A stretch of DNA of 34,023 nt from Candidatus Eiseniibacteriota bacterium. Its GTDB lineage: Bacteria > Eisenbacteria > RBG-16-71-46 > SZUA-252. The notes beneath the pieces are model-generated. The model was not told the origin of the DNA, did not search any database, and saw nothing but the letters and a program-made list of their open reading frames with translations. The DNA is taken from positions 1-34,023 of the forward strand of contig VBOX01000089.1 of NCBI GenBank assembly GCA_005893265.1, in the 5' to 3' direction. Of this stretch, positions 1-8,133 are shown one piece after another (the stretch's first letter is position 1; each line of letters begins with the position of its first letter). The position numbers were made by a program, and so were the translations under genes.

Positions 1-792
1 GTAGGGGTATTGTTCCTCCAGGGGAGATCCGGGCGACTCGCCCGAAGCGGTGCCCTCGAGCACGATCGCGAGGTCGGGGCCGACGCGCCGCGCGGCCGCC
101 GCCGCCCCGCGAAGTCCGACCTCCTCCTGGACGCTCCACACAGCCGTGACGGGCACCGGCGGGCGTCGCTGGATCAGGCTCGCGAGCACCGCGCAACCGG
201 CGCGGTCGTCGAACGCCTTTCCCTTCCGGGTGGTGCCCCACCCCTCGTACGTGGTATCGAAGACGGCGTAGTCGCCGACCGAGACGCGCTCCTCCGCTTC
301 CTCGCGCGTGCTGGCGCCGATATCGAGGTAGAGGTCGTCGGCGGGCGTGACCTTGTCGCGATCCGCGCGCGGGACGAGGTGTGGGGGGAGCGCTCCGATC
401 ACGCCATGCACGGCGCGCGGGCCGATGCGGAACGGCTGTCCGGGGAGGATTCGCGGATCGATTCCGCCAACGCGCCGGAACTTGAGCCGGCCCTCCTTCT
501 CGACCGCGGTCACCATGAGGCCGACCTCGTCCATGTGCGCACAGAGCATCACGTGCGGGCCACCGCCGCGCCGCGAGCCGCCGCGGGAGCGACCCGCGCC
601 CCGCGAGGACTTCGCGGGCTCGATGCGGGCGACGAGGCTACCCATGGGGTCAACCTCCATGGAATCCACGCGCTCGCGGGCGCAGTCGGCGAGGAGAGCG
701 CGAATCGCCTCCTCGCCGCCGCTGACGCCGGGCGCGTTGGAGAGGGCCTCGAGAATCCCCTCCTGGAACCGCGGCGCTCCGTTGCCGTTCAC
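1..792 (-). CDS. M42 family aminopeptidase, N-terminal part (runs off the window)
   Basis: Cytoplasmic di-metal aminopeptidase or deblocking enzyme of the M42 (FrvX/TET-like) family. The 264 visible codons hold the metal-site signatures in family order: AHMDEVG (His and Asp ligands), FDDRAG (bridging Asp), QEEVGLRGA (catalytic Glu plus Glu ligand) and an ALEG-like IVLEGT segment. The C-terminal third, with the last His ligand, lies beyond position 1. Translation starts at GTG (792-790), which overlaps the TGA stop of the upstream M42 gene as GTGA, so the two are probably translationally coupled. Compared with that neighbour, this protein carries an Arg/Gly/Ser-rich insertion of about 20 residues before the AHMD strand (near 565-630), probably a surface loop. 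The family call is secure; the peptide substrate cannot be told. Confidence 0.9.
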   Translation of the reverse strand, partial: MNGNGAPRFQEGILEALSNAPGVSGGEEAIRALLADCARERVDSMEVDPMGSLVARIEPAKSSRGAGRSRGGSRRGGGPHVMLCAHMDEVGLMVTAVEKEGRLKFRRVGGIDPRILPGQPFRIGPRAVHGVIGALPPHLVPRADRDKVTPADDLYLDIGASTREEAEERVSVGDYAVFDTTYEGWGTTRKGKAFDDRAGCAVLASLIQRRPPVPVTAVWSVQEEVGLRGAAAAARRVGPDLAIVLEGTASGESPGSPLEEQYPY

Positions 793-1868
793 TTGAGCAC
801 CTCGAGCGCCCGCCATTCGGGGGCAAGCTCGGAGAGGAAGTGCGCGAGAAGATGCGCGCAGCGCTCCACGTCGCGCGGCTCCACGGTCTCGACCCCGGTG
901 TGCATGTAGCGACATGGGATGCCGATGACCGCGGTGGGAACGCCCTCGCTCGCGATCTGGATGTCCATCGCGTCCGTTCCCGACCCCGTGGGGCAGGGCT
1001 CGATCCGGTACGGCATCGCGAGCGCCTTGGCGGAGCGCTTGAGCCCGTCGAGAATCCTCGGGTGGATATTTCCCCCGATGGCCAGCGCGGGTCCGCTGCC
1101 CAGGGGAACCGTGTCCCCTTCGCGCGCGCCGGGCATGTCGCCGTGGCTCACGTCGATCGCGATGCCCAGATGGGGTGAGAGGTTCTCGGCGGCCGTGCGC
1201 GCGCCGAGACACACCACGCCAAACTCCTCTTCGACCGTGGCCACCGCGACCACATCCCAGGAGGGACGCTTGGCGCGGAGCAGCTCGAGGGTGCGGAGCA
1301 TCACGACCACCCCCGCGCGGTCATCCATCCCCGGGGCGGCCATGCGATCGCCCAGAAGCGCGATCGGGCGTTGGCGGAGCGTCACCATGGTCCCGATCTG
1401 GGCTTTGCGCCGCACCTCGCGCTCGGGGCGGGCGCAATCCAGGTAGAGGTCCTCGAGCTGGATCGGACGATCGGCATCTCCGGGTTTTTGCAAATGCGGC
1501 GGGCGCGTTCCGAAGACCGCGATCATCGGCGGAGTCGAATGGACGACGACCTCCTTGCCCGGCAGCGTGCGGGAGTCGAAACCGCCGACCTCGGTGACGC
1601 GGATGAAGCCGCCGGGCTCGATCGCCCGGACGAGGAAGCCGATCTTGTCCATGTGCGCCGCGAGAAGCGCCCTGGGGCGCGGCTCTACGCCGACTCCCTC
1701 GATCCAGGCGTAGACGCTCCCCATGCGGTCGCGCTCCACGCGATCGGCGACCGTGCGGAATGCTTTCTTCAGCTCGCGCGCGGCCTCCTCCTCCTGGCCC
1801 GGAACACCGGGGAGCGAGGTGATGAAGCTCAGCCACTCCGCGCTCGTGCGATCGCCGTTCAGAGCCAT
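789..1868 (-). CDS. M42 family aminopeptidase (FrvX/YsdC-like)
   Basis: Complete 359-residue M42 metallopeptidase, expected to be a cytoplasmic, oligomeric aminopeptidase that trims peptides. Visible metal and catalytic residues are H72 and D74 in AHMDKIG, D182 in GMDDRAG, E214-E215 in TVEEEFG, D239 in AIDVSHGD and H323 in RYMHTGVE, so the active site looks intact. ATG at 1868 begins a family-like N-terminus; an in-frame extension to 2570 is antisense to the glycosyltransferase and was not accepted. A weak promoter may lie on the minus strand as TTGCCC (1906-1901), 18 bp, TAAATT (1882-1877). If real, it would start transcription almost at the ATG, giving a nearly leaderless message. It is the first gene of a two-gene unit with the downstream M42 paralogue (GTGA overlap). 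Confidence 0.93.
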   Translation of the reverse strand: MALNGDRTSAEWLSFITSLPGVPGQEEEAARELKKAFRTVADRVERDRMGSVYAWIEGVGVEPRPRALLAAHMDKIGFLVRAIEPGGFIRVTEVGGFDSRTLPGKEVVVHSTPPMIAVFGTRPPHLQKPGDADRPIQLEDLYLDCARPEREVRRKAQIGTMVTLRQRPIALLGDRMAAPGMDDRAGVVVMLRTLELLRAKRPSWDVVAVATVEEEFGVVCLGARTAAENLSPHLGIAIDVSHGDMPGAREGDTVPLGSGPALAIGGNIHPRILDGLKRSAKALAMPYRIEPCPTGSGTDAMDIQIASEGVPTAVIGIPCRYMHTGVETVEPRDVERCAHLLAHFLSELAPEWRALEVLK

Positions 1869-1925
1869 AGCACTGCAATTTAGTGCACCCGGTCGGCGAA
1901 GGGCAAATGTAAACTCCGCGCTCCG

Positions 1926-2966
1926 ATGGGTTCGCTTCGCATGGCGTTGGCGCTCCCGCACCTGGGCGTCTACGGAGGCATACGTCGATTCCTCGAGCTG
2001 GGAGAGGTCTGGATCCGGCGCGGTCACGAGGTCGCCATCCTGGTTCCGGAGGGATCCACAGGTCGTCCGTGGGTTCCGTTTTCGGGCTCGATCCTTCCCT
2101 TGTCCGCGCTTCCGTTCGGGGGCTGGGACCTCTTGCTCTCGCCCGATCCCGAGCTTTTCCTCGCCTGCCGCGCCCCGGGAGCCCTCCGCGTCTACTACTC
2201 CGTGTTGGAGCGCGCTCCATCCGAGGAGCGGGCCCTCCGTTCCGCGGATCTTGTGCTGGCGAACTCCGCGGGCATGCGCCGCTATCTCGCGCGAAAGGGG
2301 ATCCTTGCGGAGGACGCTGCCGGAGGCGTGAACGTGGACTTCTTTAAGCCGCCCGAGACCGCCCGGCGCCGGGCCCCGGTGGCCGCCGGACCCGTGCGGG
2401 CGCTGGTGTACGGGCGGGTCTCGCGAAAGCGGAAGGGAACATGGACCGCCGCGCGAGCCATCGAGAGCGCTTCGGTCGCATCGGGCGTGCCGGTCACGCT
2501 GACGCTCTTCGACGCTCCGCCGGACGGTGCGGAGAAGCCGCGGCTCCCACGATCCCTCCTCATACCGCATGAGTGGGTGCTGAACCCCACCCAGCGCGAG
2601 CTGGTCGATCTCTACGGTGAGACGGACCTATTCGTCAGCGCGGAGCGGCGCGCGGGGTGGTGCAACACGGCGGCCGAAGCGATGGCGTGCGGCGCCGCGG
2701 TCGTATGCACCAGGAGCGGGACGGAGGACTTCGCCGTCGACGGGGTTACCGCGAGCGTGGTCCGGTGGAGGTGGAGCTTGATCCTCGCCCGCGCGGTCGG
2801 CGCGCTCCTCCGCGATCCCGGCAGGCGCGCGGCGCTCGCGGCACGCGGCCGGGCGAGGATTCAGGAATTCTCCTGGGAGCGCACGGCCGATCGGATCGAG
2901 CGTGCGTTCGAGAGGAATCTGGGAGGTCGATCTCGTGCCCAAAACCCGACGCCCGCGAGCCGCTAG
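1926..2966 (+). CDS. GT4-type glycosyltransferase
   Basis: Retaining GT-B glycosyltransferase of the family 4 type, 346 residues, which probably transfers a nucleotide-activated sugar to an envelope or small-molecule acceptor. The N-terminal Rossmann half has a glycine-rich loop (LGVYGGIRRFLEL). The C-terminal half has AAEAMACGAAVV followed by GTEDFAVDG, the usual nucleotide-sugar site with its conserved acidic residues; here the common EG(F/L) stretch is replaced by ERRAGW. ATG 1926 is the first start; ATG 1941 is an alternative. The gene is divergent from the M42 pair (57 bp apart) and its 3' end overlaps cutA by 32 bp. The sugar and acceptor cannot be named. Confidence 0.82.
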   Translation: MGSLRMALALPHLGVYGGIRRFLELGEVWIRRGHEVAILVPEGSTGRPWVPFSGSILPLSALPFGGWDLLLSPDPELFLACRAPGALRVYYSVLERAPSEERALRSADLVLANSAGMRRYLARKGILAEDAAGGVNVDFFKPPETARRRAPVAAGPVRALVYGRVSRKRKGTWTAARAIESASVASGVPVTLTLFDAPPDGAEKPRLPRSLLIPHEWVLNPTQRELVDLYGETDLFVSAERRAGWCNTAAEAMACGAAVVCTRSGTEDFAVDGVTASVVRWRWSLILARAVGALLRDPGRRAALAARGRARIQEFSWERTADRIERAFERNLGGRSRAQNPTPASR

Positions 2967-3342
2967 GGCTGGGAAGCCGGGGCCCCGGCGCGGCCCGCGC
3001 CCACGCCGCGCCGCCCGCACACCCCGGGTCGTGCTGATCTTGGCGGCGTACCCCCGCCGCGCCGCGGCGGAGCGCGCGGCTCGCCTCCTGGTTCGTGGCC
3101 GCGTCCTCGCCTGCGCCACCGTGACCGCTCCCGCGCGGGCGTTCTATTTCTGGGAGGGGCGGGAGGTGGCGGAGGCGGGCGCGCTCCTCTATGGGAAGAC
3201 CACGGCCGCCCGCGCGGGCGACGCCGTCCGAGGGATCCGCGAGAACCATCCCGACCGAGTACCGGAAATCCTCGTTCTCAGCATCGCGACGGGCGAGCCG
3301 GGCTATCTCGCCTGGGTAGCGGCTCAGGTGGCGCGCCGATGA
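2935..3342 (+). CDS. cutA: CutA-like divalent cation tolerance protein
   Basis: CutA family, a small trimeric protein with a ferredoxin-like fold linked to divalent-metal tolerance; its exact biochemical role is unsettled. The core matches the family: ARLLVRGRVLACATV, then the YFWEGREV strand, an alpha-beta stretch with LLYGKTT, and PEILVLSIATGEPGYLAWV at the end. GTG at 2935 is preferred because GGGAGG lies 8 nt upstream (2921-2926). This gives 135 residues with an unusual basic N-terminal tail of about 30 residues (many Arg, Pro and Ala) before the family core; a GTG at 2902 is less likely. It overlaps the glycosyltransferase upstream, and the amidohydrolase downstream as ATGA. Confidence 0.87.
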   Translation: MPKTRRPRAARAGKPGPRRGPRPRRAARTPRVVLILAAYPRRAAAERAARLLVRGRVLACATVTAPARAFYFWEGREVAEAGALLYGKTTAARAGDAVRGIRENHPDRVPEILVLSIATGEPGYLAWVAAQVARR

Positions 3343-5000
3343 AAGGACCCAAGCCCAAGGCCGAATCGGGGTGGCTCTTCCACGGCGGGCGCATCCTGGA
3401 CGCTCGTCGCGCGGGGGAGGCGCTGCGGGGCCGGCTGGAGGGATTCCTCAGGGGCGTGGGCGCAACGGGCCGGGACCGATACCGTGAGGCGGTGCTCATT
3501 CGCGGGGAAAGGATCGAGGCCGTAGGGCCTTTCGAATCGCTCCGCCGGGCGGCGGGCCGTGGCGTGCGGTCCGTGAACCTCCGCGGGGGGACCCTCACGC
3601 CGGGATTCGTTGACTCCCATATTCACCTCCTGACCTGGATCCGCGCAAAGAGCGACGCGTGGCTCGCGCGGCAATCCCCCGAAGGCATCGAGGAGGCGGT
3701 CCGCGCGGCGCGGGCACAGGCAAGGGAAGGCTCCTGGATCACGCTCCGCGGCTGGGTTCCTCGAGAGTGGTCGCGCGAGCTCAAGCGCCGAGCGACCCTG
3801 GACCGTGTGCTCGGCGACCGGCCGTTGCTTCTCTACGCGATCGACGGGCATTCCTTTTGGGGGAACTCCGCGGCGTTGACCGCTGCGGGCATCGGGGCAC
3901 ATACGCCCGATCCCTCGGGAGGGGTTGTGGATCGCGACAAGACCACAGGAGAGCCGACGGGGATCCTCATCGAGGAGGCGAGGGCCCTGATGAGCCCTTT
4001 CGTCACGCGCACGCGGGATCCGGCCGACGATCTCGCGACGGCGATCCGGAAGGTGCACTCCCTCGGCATCACGGGCGCCCACGACTTCGACCGTGAAGAC
4101 ATCTGGAGCGCCGCGCAGCGGCTGAGCGAGAAGGACCGGTTGCCCTTCCGGCTCCTCCTCTCGGTCCCCGCCGCGAAGCTCGACTCCGCAGATCTACTCG
4201 AATTGCGGAGCGGATGGGGAAACGATCGGCTACGGGTCGGTCCCGTGAAGTTTTTCGCGGACGGGACGGTCGGATCTGGAACCGCGCTGCTCGAGGAAGA
4301 GTACGAAGATGGTACGGGCAAGGGGATCGAGGTCATGCCTCGCTCCGAGCTCGCGGACCGATGCACGGCCGCCCGGAAGGCCGGCCTCACCGTCGCGATC
4401 CACGCGATCGGGGACCGCGCGGTGCGGAACGCGCTCGACGCGATCCAAGCCGCGATTGAAAGCGGGGGCGGGTTTCCGCTCCCACCCCGGATCGAACACG
4501 TTCAACTCGCACGGGAAGAGGATTTCCCCCGGTTCAAGGGACTTGGCGTTCTGGCATCGGTTCAACCCATCCATCAGATCACGGATCGCGACGTCGCGCG
4601 GCGCCGGTGGGGCGCGCGTACCGCTCGGTCCTACGCGTACCGCTCCCTCCAGCGCGCCGGCGCGAAGCTTCTCTTCGGGTCGGACGCTCCCTTCGACCGC
4701 CCCGGTCCGCTCCTCGCCCTTCAGGCTGCGCTGCTGCGCCGGCGGGGCGGTGAGGCGGAATCCGAGGCCTTTCACCCCGAGCAGAGGCTCGGCCTCGAAC
4801 GGGCGCTCCGCGCGCACCTCGAAGAACCCAATCGGATGGCAGGCTGGCGGACGCCGCTTGGACGAATCGAGAGGGGTTGGGGGGCGGACTTGGTCGCTTT
4901 CGACCAGGATTTGCTTGGATTGGGTCTGGAAGACCTGCACCGCGCCAAGGTCACCGCAGTTTGGGTGGCGGGTGCGCAGGTCCAGGGTAAATCGCTATAA
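3339..5000 (+). CDS. YtcJ-like amidohydrolase (amidohydrolase 3 family)
   Basis: Metal-dependent hydrolase of the amidohydrolase superfamily, YtcJ/LAF3-like subgroup, 553 residues. In order it shows the N-terminal beta-sandwich start (FHGGRILDA), the HxH metal motif SHIHLL (H94, H96), the barrel Lys in PVKFFADG (K304), His in HAIGDRA (H355), His in IEHVQ (H387) and the catalytic Asp in GSDAPFD (D449). All the expected active-site positions are present. Substrates of the subgroup are mostly unknown, with amides and N-acyl compounds most often implied. No signal peptide is seen, so it is probably cytoplasmic. ATG 3339 overlaps the cutA TGA (ATGA). Last gene of the unit; a promoter for the next unit follows at 5027. 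Confidence 0.88.
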   Translation: MKGPKPKAESGWLFHGGRILDARRAGEALRGRLEGFLRGVGATGRDRYREAVLIRGERIEAVGPFESLRRAAGRGVRSVNLRGGTLTPGFVDSHIHLLTWIRAKSDAWLARQSPEGIEEAVRAARAQAREGSWITLRGWVPREWSRELKRRATLDRVLGDRPLLLYAIDGHSFWGNSAALTAAGIGAHTPDPSGGVVDRDKTTGEPTGILIEEARALMSPFVTRTRDPADDLATAIRKVHSLGITGAHDFDREDIWSAAQRLSEKDRLPFRLLLSVPAAKLDSADLLELRSGWGNDRLRVGPVKFFADGTVGSGTALLEEEYEDGTGKGIEVMPRSELADRCTAARKAGLTVAIHAIGDRAVRNALDAIQAAIESGGGFPLPPRIEHVQLAREEDFPRFKGLGVLASVQPIHQITDRDVARRRWGARTARSYAYRSLQRAGAKLLFGSDAPFDRPGPLLALQAALLRRRGGEAESEAFHPEQRLGLERALRAHLEEPNRMAGWRTPLGRIERGWGADLVAFDQDLLGLGLEDLHRAKVTAVWVAGAQVQGKSL

Positions 5001-5026
5001 TTTCGACGTCTGGAAGCGGAACCTTC

Positions 5027-5055
5027 TTGGTCCCAGCGCGCTGCGCTGGTATAAT
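5027..5055 (+). promoter_or_regulatory. Sigma-70-type promoter for the 5118-10067 envelope unit
   Basis: TTGGTC at 5027-5032, 17 bp, then a perfect TATAAT at 5050-5055, in the 117-bp gap before the outer-membrane protein gene. The -10 is perfect and the spacing ideal; the -35 matches only in TTG. Predicted transcription start is near 5062. A second TATAAT at 4996-5001 has no -35 at a useful distance. Confidence 0.6.
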
Positions 5056-5117
5056 AGTTGATATACATCCCCTCGAGTCGTCTCGCCGGGCGGGTCTTAC
5101 TCCGAGGCCGCACCCGA

Positions 5118-7922
5118 ATGAAGAAGATTAAGCTCCTCGCCGGTCTCCTCGCGATCGCGTCCGCCGTTGCTTTCGCGCCGTCTCTCTCGAACGCCCAGTC
5201 TTTTGCGTTCGGGAAAAACAAGGTGCATTACAACTCGTTTCAATGGCTGACGCTTCGCGGCGATCACGTGGAGATCTTCTATTATCCGGAAGAGGAGCCG
5301 CTCGCCCGCGCGGCGCTTTCCCTCGCGGAGGACAGCTATCAGGACCTGAAGGGTAAGTTCCAGCATGAGGTCTCGCACTCGATTCCCCTGATCGTCTACT
5401 CCTCGCATCAGCATTTCGAGCAAACCAACGTGAGCCCGTATTCCCTTCCCGAGGGCGTGCAAGGGTTCACCGAATTCTCGAAGGGCCGAGTCGTCCTCCC
5501 CTACACGGGATCCTTCGCTGAATTTCGCCACGTGATCCATCACGAGCTGGTGCACGTGTTCCAGCTCTCCATCCTGGAAGAGGTCTACAAAAAGCACCGC
5601 AAGGCCTCCTACGTCGTGCCGCCACTCTGGTTCTCCGAAGGGCTCGCCGAGTACTGGTCGACGAAATGGGACTCGCAGGGAACCATGGTGGTGAGCGACA
5701 TGGTCCTCGAGGATCGGCTGCCGGCCATCCAGGATCTCTGGCGTTACAACGGAACGTTCGCGGTCTACAAGCTCGGGCAGAGCCTGTGCCAGTACATCGG
5801 CGAGACCTATGGCGACGACGTGCTGAGGCGCCTCTACACGGAAATCTACAAGGACGATCGTTTCGAAAAGCTGCTGCAGCGAGTGACGGGCGTCCCAACG
5901 CGCCGGCTCTCCGATGATTGGGTCTACCGCTTGAAGCGCCAGTATTTCCCGGAGGTGAAAGACCGGATGACGCTCGCGCTGGCGGGGGAGGAGCTGGCCG
6001 GCTCGCAGGGCGTGAACCTGAAACCGGTCGCCGTGCCCGACTCGACACTCCTCGGCGGGTGCCGCTATTTCTTCATCTCGGCGCGCAGCGGCTATACGAA
6101 CATCTACAGCGCGTCGTGGCGCGGCCGCGAACAGGATGTGCGGTCGGTGGTGCGCGGGCAGCGTGCGGCGCAGTTCGAATCGTTCCATCCCTTCCAGAGC
6201 CGCATCGACGTTTCCAGCAAGGGGGAGCTCGCGTTCGTCTCGAAGTGGAACGAGCGAGACGCGCTCTTCATCTACGACGTTACCGGCAAGAAGGTCCTTC
6301 TCCGCGAGTACCTGGACGACCTGATCGCGCTTTCCTCGCCGGCGTGGAATCGCGAGGGGACCAAGATCGCGGTCGCCGGTCTGAAGCCGTCGGGGCAGAT
6401 GGACATCTATGTGTTCGACCGCGCGACGAAGGAACTGACCCGGCTCACCAACGACTTTTACACCGACCTGGATCCGACGTGGTCGCCGGACGGAAAGCAG
6501 ATCGCGTTCAGCTCGGACCGGACGCGCTTCGGCTCCGACGGCCACCAGAATCTCTTCCTCATCGATACGGAAACCCTCGCGATCCGCTACCTCACGTGCG
6601 GCGCGTGGTCGGATCAGACGCCAACCTGGTCTCCGGACGGCAGCCGTATCGCGTTCGCTTCGGACCGGAGCGGGTCCCTGGACCTTTACTCCGTCACTCC
6701 GAACGGTGACGGCGGACGGTTCAAACGGCTCCTCGGCGCGGCGATGGATCCGTCGTGGCTCCCGGGAGGCAAGGGGATCCTCTTCACGGGCTATCGCCGC
6801 GGCGGTTTCGCGGTATACGAGATGCCCGTTTCCGAGCAGGTCGTTGACTCCTTCTCGCTCCAGACCGTCGACGTGCCGTCGACGTGGCGGTGGGAAGACA
6901 CGCTCGCGCGCTCGACCCAGCATCCCCTGCCCTACGAGCCTCGTTACGGGCTCGACCTCGTTCAGGGCGGGATCGCGGTGGAGCCGACCGAAAACATCGG
7001 GGAGGGGCTCCAAGGCGCGGTGAGCGATCTCCTCGGAAACCATCTGTTCTACTTCCAAGTGGGAAACACGGCCCAATCCACCTCGGACATCCTCTCCCGG
7101 ATGAACGGAGGCGCGTGGTATATCAACCTCCAGCATCGCTGGAACTACGGAGTCGGCGCCTTCCACACCGCAGGGGACTACCAGGACGCAATCGGGGCGC
7201 AATACTTCGAGCGGAAAGCGGGAGCCTCGATCCTGGCGAGCTACCCCTTCTCACGCTTCAGCCGCATCGAAGGCACGGCCCAGGGGTACTACGATGAAAA
7301 AGTGCGCGATTTCGGCACGTCGCGGCGCGGGTTCCTCACGACGCACTCTCTTTCCTTGGTCCGGGACAACGCGCTCTGGTTCGCGACAGGACCGCGCGAC
7401 GGCGCTCGCTACAACCTGACCGGGGCGCTCACGACCAACTGGAACAACGGCCGGACCGAAAACGTGATGGTGAGCGCCGATCTCAGGCGGTACCTGCGCA
7501 TGAGCCAGTGGACGACGATCGCCTTGAGGCTCCAGTCGCGCGTGAGCTCCGGGGCCGATCCGCAACGGTTCGCGTTGGGTGGCTCCTACTCCCTCCGTGG
7601 ATACGGGCGGCGAAGCATCTACGGCACGCGGATGTACCTGGTCAACGCGGAGTACCGCTTCCCGCTCTTCGACAGGCTGGTCCTTGGGGTCCCGTTGCAA
7701 TCGCTCGAGCTTCCGGGGATCGAGGGGGCTGTGTTCGCCGACGCGGGCAACGCGTGGGAGAAGTTCGAGAAATTCCCGCGCCCGAAGGGAAGCTTTGGTC
7801 TCGGTCTCAGGATGAGCCTGGGCGGTTACTTCGTATTGCGCTACGATCTGGCTCGGCAAACGGATTTCCAGAGGGTCAAGCCGGGCTGGGAGCGCGAATT
7901 TTACGTGGGCTTCGACTACTAA
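5118..7922 (+). CDS. Secreted metallopeptidase / TolB-like propeller / Omp85 barrel protein (paralogue 1)
   Basis: A 934-residue outer-membrane protein built of three modules. Residues 1-26 are a signal peptide (MKK start, cleaved after SNA), followed by the FGKNKVHY motif. Residues about 35-290 resemble a gluzincin (peptidase MA-like) domain: HELVH at 142-146 supplies two His ligands and the catalytic Glu, and FSEGLAEYW at 172-180 the third ligand. Residues about 310-590 contain PD40/TolB propeller blades with repeated WSPDG plus FSSDR or FASDR. From about 610 to the end is a beta-barrel of the Omp85/surface-antigen type, with LRGYGRRS and a strand-rich, aromatic C-terminus (VGFDY). ATG 5118 is chosen over TTG 5058 because it opens the signal peptide. 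It heads a unit with the PEGA-like and propeller-lipoprotein genes. Whether the peptidase is active is unknown; modules are read by eye. Confidence 0.85.
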   Translation: MKKIKLLAGLLAIASAVAFAPSLSNAQSFAFGKNKVHYNSFQWLTLRGDHVEIFYYPEEEPLARAALSLAEDSYQDLKGKFQHEVSHSIPLIVYSSHQHFEQTNVSPYSLPEGVQGFTEFSKGRVVLPYTGSFAEFRHVIHHELVHVFQLSILEEVYKKHRKASYVVPPLWFSEGLAEYWSTKWDSQGTMVVSDMVLEDRLPAIQDLWRYNGTFAVYKLGQSLCQYIGETYGDDVLRRLYTEIYKDDRFEKLLQRVTGVPTRRLSDDWVYRLKRQYFPEVKDRMTLALAGEELAGSQGVNLKPVAVPDSTLLGGCRYFFISARSGYTNIYSASWRGREQDVRSVVRGQRAAQFESFHPFQSRIDVSSKGELAFVSKWNERDALFIYDVTGKKVLLREYLDDLIALSSPAWNREGTKIAVAGLKPSGQMDIYVFDRATKELTRLTNDFYTDLDPTWSPDGKQIAFSSDRTRFGSDGHQNLFLIDTETLAIRYLTCGAWSDQTPTWSPDGSRIAFASDRSGSLDLYSVTPNGDGGRFKRLLGAAMDPSWLPGGKGILFTGYRRGGFAVYEMPVSEQVVDSFSLQTVDVPSTWRWEDTLARSTQHPLPYEPRYGLDLVQGGIAVEPTENIGEGLQGAVSDLLGNHLFYFQVGNTAQSTSDILSRMNGGAWYINLQHRWNYGVGAFHTAGDYQDAIGAQYFERKAGASILASYPFSRFSRIEGTAQGYYDEKVRDFGTSRRGFLTTHSLSLVRDNALWFATGPRDGARYNLTGALTTNWNNGRTENVMVSADLRRYLRMSQWTTIALRLQSRVSSGADPQRFALGGSYSLRGYGRRSIYGTRMYLVNAEYRFPLFDRLVLGVPLQSLELPGIEGAVFADAGNAWEKFEKFPRPKGSFGLGLRMSLGGYFVLRYDLARQTDFQRVKPGWEREFYVGFDY

Positions 7923-8133
7923 ACCTCGTCTTGGCGGCGGGGCACGCAAGGTCTGCTACGCGGTCGCTCTGGCAACCGCGGTCCTTTTCGCGTCCCCGTC
8001 CCAAGTTCTCGCCGGCTCCTATCTCCAGCGCGAGCTAGCGCCCCCGGACTCCTCGTCCGGGGCGCTCTTCGTCGAGACCGCGCCGCCGGGTCTGCTCATC
8101 CTCATCGACGAGGTTCAGGCCGGGCGGTCCCCG

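Noticed and set aside
1877-1892. Minus-strand GTGCAC...TTGCA resembling a sigma-54 promoter upstream of the M42 genes
   Set aside because: The spacing between the two blocks is one base short and the GG doublet is not in place.
1869-2570. N-terminal extension of the M42 gene on the minus strand
   Set aside because: It lies opposite the glycosyltransferase and encodes low-complexity sequence; the M42 family N-terminus begins at 1868.
4996-5001. Extra TATAAT at the end of the amidohydrolase gene
   Set aside because: No acceptable -35 lies 16-18 bp upstream; the TATAAT at 5050 has one.
6173-6190. GTTCGAATC, a tRNA T-loop-like string
   Set aside because: It lies inside the Omp85 fusion CDS and no acceptor or anticodon arm can be built around it. 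No tRNA was found in the window.
5097-7202. Long minus-strand open frame (about 700 codons) across the first Omp85 fusion
   Set aside because: It is antisense to a protein with clear motifs and signal peptide, and its own product is low-complexity Arg/Glu/Val-rich. Such frames are common opposite GC-rich genes.
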